DNA of 64,000 nt, from the NCBI GenBank assembly GCA_020632915.1, contig JACKEP010000013.1, positions 62,001-126,000 of the forward strand. The letters run 5' to 3'. The first letter of the stretch is position 1, and each line of letters starts with the position of its first letter. The DNA comes from Alphaproteobacteria bacterium (GTDB taxonomy: Bacteria > Myxococcota_A > UBA796 > GCA-2862545). Below are positions 8,220 through 20,365 of this stretch, in pieces. A model generated the notes under the pieces. That model did no database searches. It was not told the origin of the DNA and was given only the letters and a program-made list of their open reading frames with translations. Made by a program: the position numbers and the translations under genes.

Positions 8220-9114
8220 GCCAGTCCACGCTCGACAGCGCAAAGGCCCCGTGGCCGTCACCGTCGGGCCCCACCGTGTCGGCCGGCGGCCTCCAGGCGT
8301 AGGTCTCGCCCGCAGGGGTCGTCGCGTCGCATCGATCCAGCGTGTACGACGCCACCACCATCGCGTACTCGCCGCCGCGCGGCGCGCTCGGCACGCCGAC
8401 CGGCACCCGGACGATGCCGCTGGCCCACCCGTCGATCGGCGGCCACGACACCCCGGCGCCCTGAAGGAACGCCAGATCCGACGACAGCAGCTGGTGGGAG
8501 ACACCGACGTACCACGCACCCGGTGTGGCACCTCCCATCCACGCCCCGAACGGGTCCGCGCCCCAGGCCACGCTCGGATCGAAGGCGCAGTTGGTCTGCA
8601 GCGGGACCGCCTCGCCCGCGCGCAGCGCGAAGCCGCCCTCCAGACCACGCTCGGCGAGCCAGCGGGCGACCGCGCCGTCGTCGTCCGCGACGGTGGACAC
8701 GGCCGCGGCGTCCGCGACGATCCACGGCACCTCGTGATCGAGGCCATAGGAGACCTCGCAGGCGTGCCCCTCACCGTCGCGCAGGCTGACCAGCACCGAC
8801 GCCCACCGGCCCAGCGCCCCGGCGCGGTAGCCGCCCACACGTCCGCGACGCACCCCGAAGCGCGCGCCGAGCGTGGCCCGGACGACCCGCTGGTCGCCCG
8901 TGGGCACCGCGCCGCCCCCGAACACCACGGGCGGCTCGGTGGGTTCGGGACACGGCGGCGCGCTGGTGTCGGACGTCGCGTCCGGCACCGAGGGCGTGAA
9001 CACGGCGGCGGTGTCGACCGGGACGAACCGCGGCGGCCGGTCCGTCTCGATCGTGCGGGGTGCGTCGTCCGACGACGCACACCCGAGCAGCAGGAGCCAC
9101 CACGCCAGCGCCAT
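8209..9114 (-). CDS. Secreted lipoprotein of unknown function
   Basis: I use ATG 9114, which has GGGGAGG at the right distance and puts a lipoprotein signal directly at the N-terminus: MALAWWLLLLGCASSD, with Cys11 as the lipidated residue. An upstream in-frame start at 9168 would bury the signal. The 301-residue product has a linker rich in Thr, Pro and Asp (residues 12-65), then a domain with several Cys (PCPEP, GHACEVSYG, QTNCAFDP, DRCDATT) and many aromatic residues. I do not recognise the family. It is monocistronic and overlaps the 3' end of era by 11 bp in a convergent arrangement. Confidence 0.75.
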   Translation of the reverse strand: MALAWWLLLLGCASSDDAPRTIETDRPPRFVPVDTAAVFTPSVPDATSDTSAPPCPEPTEPPVVFGGGAVPTGDQRVVRATLGARFGVRRGRVGGYRAGALGRWASVLVSLRDGEGHACEVSYGLDHEVPWIVADAAAVSTVADDDGAVARWLAERGLEGGFALRAGEAVPLQTNCAFDPSVAWGADPFGAWMGGATPGAWYVGVSHQLLSSDLAFLQGAGVSWPPIDGWASGIVRVPVGVPSAPRGGEYAMVVASYTLDRCDATTPAGETYAWRPPADTVGPDGDGHGAFALSSVDWLTF

Positions 9115-9234
9115 CGACCTCCCCTCGCCTCCTCCCACGGTGTAGACGCCGCCTCGACCGCCCGCCACCGCAGAGCCTGCGCAGCGTGGCCGATCGCGCG
9201 GCAGGCCCGCGCCCCCGCGCCCGCCCCCTCATGG

Positions 9235-9240
9235 TAGACA
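9235..9240 (+). promoter_or_regulatory. Candidate -10 element (TAGACA) for the symporter gene
   Basis: TAGACA lies 21 nt before ATG 9262 within a 147-bp divergent spacer that is otherwise very GC-rich. It matches the spacing of the other TAG-type hexamers in this window. No -35 box is evident. Confidence 0.3.
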
Positions 9241-9261
9241 ACGCCAACCCCGGGAGGATCG

Positions 9262-10803
9262 ATGCTCCGTCTCCGTCGCCTGGTGGCCGTCCTGTGGGCG
9301 TCGGTCACCACCGTGCTGCTCACCGCCGGCGTGGCGTTTGCGCAGGACGACCGCGGTCTCGTCGCCGACAGCACGCTGCAGGCGATCGACAAGGCGTTCG
9401 GCGCGTGGGTGGTCGGGCCGCTGGCCACCGTGATGTTCTTCGATCTGGTGTTCTGGGACGACCCGGAGAAGGGCGTCGCGCTGCCCGCCGTGGTCGCCTG
9501 GCTCGTGTGCGGTGCGGTGTTCTTCACGATCCGGATGCAGTTCATCAACCTGCGCGGCTTCGTCCACGCGATCCGGGTGACCACCGGTCAGTACGACGAC
9601 CCCGACCACCCCGGTGAGATCAGTCACTTCCAGGCGCTGTCGTCGGCGCTGTCGGCCACGGTGGGCCTGGGCAACATCGCCGGTGTGGCAATCGCCATCA
9701 CCAAGGGCGGTCCGGGTGCCGTGTTCTGGCTCTGGGTCGCGGGCTTCCTCGGCATGTCGTCGAAGTTCACCGAGGTCACGCTGGGCCAGATGTACCGCCG
9801 CATCGACGACAACGGCGTCGTGGCCGGCGGGCCGATGTACTACCTGCGCGACGGCCTGGCCGAGGTCGGTCTCGGTCCGCTCGGCAAGGTGCTCGCCGTG
9901 CTGTTCAGCCTGATGTGCATCGGCGGCAGCTTCGGCGGCGGCAACATGTTCCAGGTGAGCCAGTCGTACGCGTCCGTGGCCAACGTGGTGCCCCTGCTGC
10001 ACGACTACCCGGTGGTCTACGGCATCCTGCTCGCCGGCCTCGTGGCGCTGGTGATCCTCGGCGGCATCAAGCGCATCGGCTTCGCGGCGGGTATGATCGT
10101 GCCGTTCATGGTGCTGGTGTACGTGCTCGCGGCGGTTGCGGTCCTCGTCACCAACGCCGCCCACATCCCCGCCGCCTTCGGGGCGATCTTCCGCGAGGCG
10201 TTCACGCCCGACGCGGCCTACGGCGGCATGCTCGGCGTGCTGGTGGTCGGCTTCCAGCGTGCGTCGTTCAGCAACGAGGCGGGCGTGGGCTCGGCCTCGA
10301 TCGCCCACGCCGCCGCGTCCACCGACGAGCCGGTCCGCGAGGGCGTCGTCGGCCTGCTGGAGCCGTTCATCGACACCATCGTGGTGTGCACGATGACGGC
10401 ACTCGTCGTGGTCGTCACCGGGGTCTACACCGAGTCGGGCGCCGACGGCGTGGTGCTGACCTCGGAGGCGTTCGCGACGGTGTTCCCGTGGTTCCCGATC
10501 GTGCTCACGATGGCGGTGCTGCTGTTCGCCTTCTCGACGATGATCTCGTGGAGCTACTACGGCGACCGGGCCACGCAGTTCCTGTTCGGCAGCAAGGCCG
10601 TGGTTCCCTACCGTGTGCTGTTCTGCGTGTTCGTGGTGCTCGGCTCCATCCTCGACCTCGAGAACGTGCTCGGGTTCTCCGACCTGATGGTGCTCGGCAT
10701 GGCGTTCCCGAACATCCTCGGTGCCGTCATCCTGTCGCGCAAGGTCAAGGGCGCCCTGGACACCTACCTGGGCAAGCTGCACAGTGGCGCCTTCGATCGC
10801 TGA
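9262..10803 (+). CDS. Alanine/sodium symporter (AGCS family)
   Basis: The 513-residue membrane protein fits the alanine or glycine:cation symporter family, which imports small neutral amino acids with Na+. Seen: family-typical SATVGLGNIAGVA near residue 135, GGPGAVFWLWVAGFLGMSSKF, GGPMYYLRDGL, RASFSNEAGVGSASIAHA and WSYYGDRA near the C-terminus, and about ten hydrophobic segments. An N-terminal extension of about 30 residues looks like a cleavable signal peptide (VLLTAGVAFAQ). The start ATG 9262 has GGGAGG upstream. The gene stands alone; the following lipoprotein gene begins about 30 bp after its stop. Confidence 0.92.
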   Translation: MLRLRRLVAVLWASVTTVLLTAGVAFAQDDRGLVADSTLQAIDKAFGAWVVGPLATVMFFDLVFWDDPEKGVALPAVVAWLVCGAVFFTIRMQFINLRGFVHAIRVTTGQYDDPDHPGEISHFQALSSALSATVGLGNIAGVAIAITKGGPGAVFWLWVAGFLGMSSKFTEVTLGQMYRRIDDNGVVAGGPMYYLRDGLAEVGLGPLGKVLAVLFSLMCIGGSFGGGNMFQVSQSYASVANVVPLLHDYPVVYGILLAGLVALVILGGIKRIGFAAGMIVPFMVLVYVLAAVAVLVTNAAHIPAAFGAIFREAFTPDAAYGGMLGVLVVGFQRASFSNEAGVGSASIAHAAASTDEPVREGVVGLLEPFIDTIVVCTMTALVVVVTGVYTESGADGVVLTSEAFATVFPWFPIVLTMAVLLFAFSTMISWSYYGDRATQFLFGSKAVVPYRVLFCVFVVLGSILDLENVLGFSDLMVLGMAFPNILGAVILSRKVKGALDTYLGKLHSGAFDR

Positions 10804-10834
10804 CCCCGCGGCGTCCGCCGCTCCCGAGGCCGTC

Positions 10835-13177
10835 GTGTCCTGCTCTCCAGCTCCCGTCCCCCGCTCCGCCGCCACCACCGAACGTTCCACCGCCGCGTGT
10901 CGCGCCACGCCGTGGCTGCTGGTGGTGCTCGCGGCCTGCGCGCCGCCCACGGTGCTCAACGACGCGCCGCGGCTGCGCATCGTGTCGCCCTTGGAGGACA
11001 CGCGGATCAACCAGGGCGACGCCCTGTCGTTCACCGTCGAGGTCGAGGACCCCAACGGCGACGCCCCGCTGCAGGTCGAGCTGACCGACGACGTGGACGG
11101 CGTGCTGTTCACCTCCGACGCGATCCCCGCCAGCCACACCGTGTTCGAGACGTTCGAGGGCCTGTCGCCGGGCATCCACATCACGACCGTGGTGGTCACC
11201 GACGGCAAGGAGGGCGGGCAGCGCAGCGACAACGTGCGCTTCATCGTCAACGGCGCCCCCTCGGCGCCGGGCGTCACGATCACGCCGGAGGCACCCAACC
11301 CGTCCCAGGACCTCACCGCCGAGGTCACCACGCCCTCGTCCGACCCCGAGGGCGCCGAGGTCGGCTACGCCTGGGCCTGGGTGCGCGACGGCGTGAGCGT
11401 GGCCACCGGCTCGGGCACCACGGCCACGTTGCCCCACGGCCGCACGAGCGTCGGCGAGACGTGGACCGCCCGGTTCGAGGCCTACGAGGCCCAGGGCGGC
11501 AAGCGCCTGACGAGCGGCGCGTCGTCGTTCGGCGAGGCCAGCGTCACCGTCACCAACGCCGCCCCGACGGTACCCACCGAGATCCGCGTCGTCCCCACCC
11601 ACCCCCACCCGGCCCAGGACGTGCGCTGCACGGCGTCGGGCAGCACTGACGCCGACGACGATCCCGTCACCCTGGTCTACCGGTGGTCGCTGTGGGACGG
11701 CGCGCGCTGGCAGATCGACGCCACGCGCACCGGACCCGTGCTCGCCGCCGAGGCCACGGCCGCCGGCGACCAGTGGCGCTGCGAGGTGTCGGGCAACGAC
11801 GGCGTCCAGGACGGCGATCCGGCGCTCGCCGAGGTGACCGTGCGCGACCAGGGCGCGTCACCGCTCGACGCCGACATCGTGTTGCGGGCGGTCGCCGCAC
11901 CAGCCCTCGGTCCCAGCGTCGCGGCGGTCCATGTCGACGCGCTCGGCGGGGTCGACGCCATCGCCGTGTCGGCCCCCTCGGCCGGCCAGGTGCTCGTGTT
12001 CCGCACCGCCGACGTGCTGGCGCTCACCGCACCCGGCATCCCCGCGCCCGCGTGGCGGCTGACGTCCGGCGGGTCGTTCGGAGCCACGCTGCTGGCCATC
12101 GACGACATCGACGACGACAACGTCCCCGACCTCGCCATGTGCGAGGTCGACGCCAACACGGCGTGGGCGCTCCCCGTCGGCGGCGCCTCGTTGTCCGCGG
12201 CGGCCCCGGTCGTCGCCACGACGGGCGGAGCGGTGTCCCCCGCGGGCGCGAGCGGCTTCGGCACCGCGATGATCAGCACCGACCTGTCCAACGACGGCAC
12301 GCCCGACCTCGTCATCTCCGAGCACCGCGAGGGTGCCGCCGACCGGGTGTGGATCTTCCTCGGCGAGGACCTGACGTTCGGCGCCACCACCACCGGCAAC
12401 ATCAACACTGCGCGCGTCGTGTCCACCTTCACCGACGACTGGCTGGGCATCTCGCTCGGCACGGGTGGTGACTTCAGCGGCGACGGCGTCGACGACGTGA
12501 TCATCGGCCGGCGCACAGGCGACCAGGGCACCGGCAACGACGGACGCATCGGCGCCTACGTCTACTCGGGCGTGGCGTTGGGCGATGCCGAGCGCGAGGT
12601 GCGCACCGCCGACGCGTTCGTGGCGCTGGGCCACTACCAGGGCACCACGGAGGCCCCGAACGACGCGGGCGCAGCGGTGGGCTTCGTCCACGATCTCGAC
12701 GGCGACCTCAAGGACGAGCCGTGGATGTCCGTGCCCGGGTTCGGCGCGGGCAAGGGCCGCCTGGGCATCTTCCCCGGCGGTGTCGGCCAGTTCGGGGTGC
12801 TCGACTACCTCGACGACGACCAGCTGCTCACGCTGCTCGGCGAGGCTGAGGGTGACCGCTTCGGTGAGGCGGCGATGCTGGTGGGCGACCTCGGCAGCGA
12901 CGGCCTGCCCGAGCTCGCCGTCGCCGCACCGGGCGCTGCCGGCGGCGCGGGCAAGGTCTACGTGTTCACCGGCCAGCAGCTCGTCGACGCGGTCGCACGC
13001 GGGGTGCCCGCGGAGCTGGACGCCGCCGACGCGGCCTGGATCGTCACCGGCCAGCCGGGCGACGGCCTCACGGTGGTGGGGCCCGCCATCGATCTGGACG
13101 ACGACGGCGTCGACGACCTGATCCTGGGCACCCAGGGCGGCTTCGGCGCCGTGCACATCTGGCTGTCGGACCGCTGA
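10835..13177 (+). CDS. FG-GAP repeat lipoprotein
   Basis: The start is uncertain. GTG 10835 gives 780 residues with an N-terminal tail before the lipoprotein signal TPWLLVVLAAC; no start codon lies closer to the signal. After the lipid Cys come two or three Ig-like or PKD-like domains (residues about 40-340; DALSFTVEVEDPNGD, then two stretches starting SxPGVTITPEAPNPSQ and PTEIRVVPTHPHPAQ). The C-terminal half contains at least five FG-GAP calcium-binding loops of the integrin type: DIDDDNVPDLA, DLSNDGTPDLV, DFSGDGVDDVI, DLGSDGLPELA and DLDDDGVDDLI. This predicts a beta-propeller exposed at the cell surface, probably for binding. The ligand is unknown. Confidence 0.85.
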   Translation: MSCSPAPVPRSAATTERSTAACRATPWLLVVLAACAPPTVLNDAPRLRIVSPLEDTRINQGDALSFTVEVEDPNGDAPLQVELTDDVDGVLFTSDAIPASHTVFETFEGLSPGIHITTVVVTDGKEGGQRSDNVRFIVNGAPSAPGVTITPEAPNPSQDLTAEVTTPSSDPEGAEVGYAWAWVRDGVSVATGSGTTATLPHGRTSVGETWTARFEAYEAQGGKRLTSGASSFGEASVTVTNAAPTVPTEIRVVPTHPHPAQDVRCTASGSTDADDDPVTLVYRWSLWDGARWQIDATRTGPVLAAEATAAGDQWRCEVSGNDGVQDGDPALAEVTVRDQGASPLDADIVLRAVAAPALGPSVAAVHVDALGGVDAIAVSAPSAGQVLVFRTADVLALTAPGIPAPAWRLTSGGSFGATLLAIDDIDDDNVPDLAMCEVDANTAWALPVGGASLSAAAPVVATTGGAVSPAGASGFGTAMISTDLSNDGTPDLVISEHREGAADRVWIFLGEDLTFGATTTGNINTARVVSTFTDDWLGISLGTGGDFSGDGVDDVIIGRRTGDQGTGNDGRIGAYVYSGVALGDAEREVRTADAFVALGHYQGTTEAPNDAGAAVGFVHDLDGDLKDEPWMSVPGFGAGKGRLGIFPGGVGQFGVLDYLDDDQLLTLLGEAEGDRFGEAAMLVGDLGSDGLPELAVAAPGAAGGAGKVYVFTGQQLVDAVARGVPAELDAADAAWIVTGQPGDGLTVVGPAIDLDDDGVDDLILGTQGGFGAVHIWLSDR

Positions 13178-13192
13178 CGCCGGTGGGCCGGT

Positions 13193-13473
13193 TCAGCGCT
13201 TCAGCGACCGCCCGACCATGAAGCCGACCGCGGCGAACAGGATCACGCCCCCCCAGAAGAAGGCGCCAGCACGCTCGGCGACACCACCGGCCAGCGCCTT
13301 GCCAGCGCCGTCCATGACGGCGCCGAACGTCGCCACGGTCTTCAACGGCAGCCGGCCGAACACCGGCAGCGTGGGACCGACGAGGTAGCCGATCCCGCCA
13401 CCGGCACACGCGCCGGCGATCGCCAGCACGGGCGCCAGCACCCCGCCGCTCCCGCGCGACGCACCGTCCTTGC

Positions 13474-13477
<4 letters not shown>
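13193..13477 (-). CDS. Small membrane protein coupled to the NhaC-type antiporter
   Basis: This 94-residue protein starts at ATG 13477 in an ATGA overlap with the antiporter stop, so it is very likely co-translated with it. It has two predicted membrane segments (about residues 14-36 and 73-89), a Gly-rich first helix with one Cys (AGACAGGGIGYLVG), and a short basic C-terminus GRSLKR. I do not recognise a family. The tight coupling suggests an accessory subunit or regulator of the antiporter, which is inference. It ends 15 bp from the convergent FG-GAP lipoprotein gene. Confidence 0.75.
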
Positions 13478-15090
<1,613 letters not shown>

Positions 15091-15112
15091 CCGTCGCCTC
15101 CCGCGCGCCGCC

Positions 15113-15118
15113 TTCCTA
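15113..15118 (-). promoter_or_regulatory. Candidate -10 element (TAGGAA) for the antiporter operon
   Basis: On the minus strand TAGGAA lies 22 nt before ATG 15090 in the 95-bp divergent spacer with the hypothetical gene at 15186. It is one of the recurrent TAG-type hexamers; no -35 box is clear. Confidence 0.3.
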
Positions 15119-15185
15119 CCACCCGACCGGCTCCGCCGTCGCGATCAGCGGTTACGCCCTGGCAGCGCTCGCTGTTGGAGGGGCC

Positions 15186-15887
15186 GTGGATCCGCTGATC
15201 GCCCTCGGGGCACCCCTGCTCGCGTTCCTGGCGGTGGTGGCCCTCGGGATCCCGCTCGTCAGTCGCCTGGCCGACGCGCAGCTGCGTCGTCGGGCGTTCC
15301 ACGACACCTACGACCCCACCGGGCGCCCGCAGTTCGGAGCGACCTCCACGATCGAGCCGATCGACCTCGGGCCGGACCTGCTCACGTGGCCTTCCGAGTC
15401 CTCCACCGTCCGGCCCTACGTCGAGAAGCTCGCGTGGCCCTCCGAGTCGTGGGACGATCCTGTGTTCGGGCGGTCCGCAGCCACTGCGGCCGCCGAAGCC
15501 GCTCGGGAGCGCGCCGAGGCCGCGCGCAGCTCCGCCGCGTCCCACCGCGCGCAGGCCCTCGCCGACGCGAGCCAGGCCAGCGAGGCCCGCGCACGCAAGC
15601 CCCGCCCCAAGCCCCAGGACGCGAGCGCCACGGTGCCCGCCGCGGGCGAGGTCACGCCACCGCAGCCCGTCGCCCGTCCGGCCTCCGCACGCCGCACCCG
15701 TTCTCAGACTGTCCCAGCGGCCGTGCCCGCGCTGCTCGCGGGTGACGCCGACGACGCCTTCGACGACGAAGCGATCCGTGCCTTGGTCCGGGAGCGCGGC
15801 CTCGCCGGCGCCGTGAGCGAGCTCCGGCGTCGCACCGGACGCGATCTCGACGAGATCACGCGGATGATCCTCGACGCGCGACGGTGA
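15186..15887 (+). CDS. Membrane-anchored Ala/Arg-rich protein of unknown function
   Basis: GTG 15186 follows TTGGAGGGGCC, a good ribosome-binding site. The 233-residue product has one N-terminal membrane helix (about residues 5-26), then a soluble part with a TWPSES/AWPSES pair, an Ala- and Arg-rich region (about 95-150) likely to form a coiled coil or long helix, a Pro-rich linker, and a compact acidic-basic C-terminal domain (AVSELRRRTGRDLDEITRMILDARR) that looks like a helix-hairpin. The last domain recalls short DNA- or ribosome-linked helical repeats, but I cannot name the family. The gene stands 40 bp before the acyl-CoA synthetase gene and may be cotranscribed. Confidence 0.7.
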   Translation: MDPLIALGAPLLAFLAVVALGIPLVSRLADAQLRRRAFHDTYDPTGRPQFGATSTIEPIDLGPDLLTWPSESSTVRPYVEKLAWPSESWDDPVFGRSAATAAAEAARERAEAARSSAASHRAQALADASQASEARARKPRPKPQDASATVPAAGEVTPPQPVARPASARRTRSQTVPAAVPALLAGDADDAFDDEAIRALVRERGLAGAVSELRRRTGRDLDEITRMILDARR

Positions 15888-15895
15888 ACCCGGGC

Positions 15896-15901
15896 TAGCA
15901 T
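15896..15901 (+). promoter_or_regulatory. Candidate -10 element (TAGCAT) for the acyl-CoA synthetase
   Basis: TAGCAT lies 26 nt before ATG 15928 in a 40-bp gap. It matches the TAnnnT -10 pattern; the -35 region would fall inside the preceding gene and shows no obvious box. Confidence 0.3.
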
Positions 15902-15927
15902 CAGGCCGCCTGTCCCCAGGGGGTCCG

Positions 15928-17709
15928 ATGCCTGCCGACACCATCCCCGAGCGCCTGCTCGCCACCGCCCGCCGCTTCCCCGACCACGCCGGCTACCACG
16001 TGCGCCGCGACGACGGCGGCTGGGACACCACGTCGTGGGCCACGTTCGCCGACGAGGTGCGCACCGCCGCGCGCGCGCTGATCGCGCTGGGGCTGGCCCC
16101 CGGCGGCAGCGTCTGCGTGCTCGGCTACAACCAACCGGCGTGGGTCATCGTCGACCACGCCGCGATGATGGCCGGCGGCGTCCCCGCGGGGATCTACACC
16201 ACCTGCTCGCCCGAGGAGGTGCGGTACATCGTCGACCACTGCGAGGCGTCGATCGTCCTGCTCGAGGACGCCGGCCAGTGGGCCAAGATCGACGCCGAGC
16301 GCGCGCGCCTGCCCCACCTGCGCCACGTGGTGATGATGCCCGGTGTGCACGTCGACGACCCGCTGGCGATGACGTGGGAGGCGTTCCTGGCCCGCGCCGA
16401 GGAGGTCCCCGAAGACGCGCTCGACGCACGCCGGGCGGCGATCACGCCCGAGACGCCGGGCACCTACATCTACACGTCCGGCACGACCGGGCCGCCCAAG
16501 GCCGTCGTGCTCACCCACGACAACCTCGCCCACACCGCCACCGTCGCCGTCCAGATGGTGGGCGCGAGCGAGACCGACCGGATGGTGTCGTACCTGCCGC
16601 TGTCGCACATCGCCGAGCAGATGTTCACGATCCACGGCCCGGCGTCGTCGGGCATCGCGATCTACTACGCGCGCAGCCTCGACACGCTGCTCGACGACAT
16701 GCAGGCGAGCCACCCGACGATCCTGTTCGCGGTGCCGCGGGTGTGGGAGAAGATGCACGCGCGGCTGTCGGGGGCCCTGGGCGCCGCCACGGGCCTCAAG
16801 GCGGCGATCGCGCGATGGGCGATGGGCGTCGGCCGCAAGGTCGTCGACCTGCGCAACGCCGGCAAGCCCGTGGGCGGCCTGCTCGCCCTGCAGTACGGCT
16901 TCGCGTCCAAGCGCGTGTTCGAGCCGATCAAGCAGCGCCTCGGGCTGGACGCCGCGCGCATGGGGATCAGCGGCGCCGCCCCCATCTCGCCCGAGATCCT
17001 CCAGTTCTTCGCGAGCCTCGACATCGTGATCCACGAGGTCTACGGCCAGTCCGAGGGCACCGGCCCCACGTCGTTCAACCTCCCCGGCCGCACCCGCTTC
17101 GGCTCGGTCGGTCCGGCGATCCCGGGCACCACGATCCGGATCGCGGACGACGGCGAGATCCTGGTCAAGGGCCGCAACGTGTTCGCCGGCTACCTCAAGG
17201 ATCCGGCGGCCACGGCCGAGACCCTCGTCGACGGCTGGCTGCACTCGGGAGATCTCGGTGAGGTGGATTCTGAGGGGTTCCTTCGTATTACCGGTCGAAA
17301 GAAGGAGATCCTGATCACGGCGGGCGGAAAGAACATCGCCCCGAAGAACATCGAGGCGGCGCTGAAGGATCTGCCGCTCGTCAGCCAGGCGGTGGTGATC
17401 GGCGACCGGAGGCCCTACCTGACCGCCCTGCTGACGCTCGATCCCGAGGCCGCCGCTGCGTTCGCGGAGGCCCACGGCCTGCCCGGCGGCGACCTGCACG
17501 CTCACGACGCCGTTCGCGAGGCCCTCCAGGCGGGGATCGACGCCGAGGTCAACCCGCGGTTCGCCCGGGTGGAGCACGTCCGCAAGTTCGCCGTGCTGCC
17601 GCGGGACTTCACGATCGACGACGGCGAGCTCACCCCCACGCTCAAGATCAAGCGTCGCATCGTCGACGCCAACTGGGCCGACGCCATCGCGGAGCTCTAC
17701 GCCTCGTAG
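15928..17709 (+). CDS. Long-chain fatty acid-CoA ligase (FadD15/FAA-type)
   Basis: The enzyme activates long-chain fatty acids with ATP and CoA for lipid synthesis or beta-oxidation. The 593-residue protein is an ANL adenylating enzyme. The P-loop reads YTSGTTGPPKAV (about residue 190); the next motifs are GISGAAPISPEILQFF, the A5 motif VYGQSEGTGPTSFN, HSGDLGEVDSEGFLRITGRKKE and the catalytic-Lys region TAGGKNIAPKNIE. The family-specific HDNLAHTA and LSHIAEQM strings favour the very-long/long-chain eukaryote-like FAA class over E. coli FadD. ATG 15928 has GGGGG upstream. The length is typical. Confidence 0.93.
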   Translation: MPADTIPERLLATARRFPDHAGYHVRRDDGGWDTTSWATFADEVRTAARALIALGLAPGGSVCVLGYNQPAWVIVDHAAMMAGGVPAGIYTTCSPEEVRYIVDHCEASIVLLEDAGQWAKIDAERARLPHLRHVVMMPGVHVDDPLAMTWEAFLARAEEVPEDALDARRAAITPETPGTYIYTSGTTGPPKAVVLTHDNLAHTATVAVQMVGASETDRMVSYLPLSHIAEQMFTIHGPASSGIAIYYARSLDTLLDDMQASHPTILFAVPRVWEKMHARLSGALGAATGLKAAIARWAMGVGRKVVDLRNAGKPVGGLLALQYGFASKRVFEPIKQRLGLDAARMGISGAAPISPEILQFFASLDIVIHEVYGQSEGTGPTSFNLPGRTRFGSVGPAIPGTTIRIADDGEILVKGRNVFAGYLKDPAATAETLVDGWLHSGDLGEVDSEGFLRITGRKKEILITAGGKNIAPKNIEAALKDLPLVSQAVVIGDRRPYLTALLTLDPEAAAAFAEAHGLPGGDLHAHDAVREALQAGIDAEVNPRFARVEHVRKFAVLPRDFTIDDGELTPTLKIKRRIVDANWADAIAELYAS

Positions 17710-17827
17710 GGCCGGCGATCGCCCGCGCCCGGCCGCGCCCGCGGGGGGTTCCGACGACCGCGCGGCTCGTGGTACGACCGCCGCGCACCCCGCGCCTGAC
17801 GCAGCGAGGGGCCGCTCGGAGTCGTCC

Positions 17828-20113
<2,286 letters not shown>

Positions 20114-20127
20114 CGCGGCCGCGTCGT

Positions 20128-20139
20128 GGTGGATCCACC
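20128..20139 (+). terminator. Hairpin after the OmpA gene (no T tract)
   Basis: GGTGGATCCACC is a perfect 12-bp palindrome 15 nt after the OmpA stop, extended by CGTC at 20122-20125 pairing with GACG at 20140-20143. No run of T follows, so an intrinsic terminator is possible but not shown. Confidence 0.3.
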
Positions 20140-20325
20140 GACGCCGGATCCGCACCGTGTGGTGGCCCCCCTCGGCACGTCCGCACGAGACTTTAGGAAA
20201 AAACGTGGTGTAACGAGTACGATGGATCCGGCGACGATCCCCGTCCTTCCTCGATCAATGGAAACAGCTAAGCAGGACCTCCGAACGGGGGACAAGCCGT
20301 GATTGTCAAGGGTGGAACCCGCATG

Positions 20326-20331
20326 TAGGGT
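20326..20331 (+). promoter_or_regulatory. Candidate -10 element (TAGGGT) for the DT-array gene
   Basis: TAGGGT is 34 nt before the proposed TTG start at 20366. A second hexamer, TAGGAA, lies at 20194-20199 inside the least GC-rich stretch of the window (TTTAGGAAAAAACG). If the upstream one is used the transcript has a leader of about 165 nt. The 252-bp gap 20114-20365 holds nothing else I can name. Confidence 0.25.
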
Positions 20332-20365
20332 GCAGGACGCCGAAGTGCGCCCCTGGGGATCCACG

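Noticed and set aside
20200..20365. A c-di-GMP or other riboswitch in the leader of the first secreted protein gene
   Set aside because: The stretch has some stems (GGGTGGAACCC) but none of the conserved GEMM, glycine or cobalamin cores could be found by eye.
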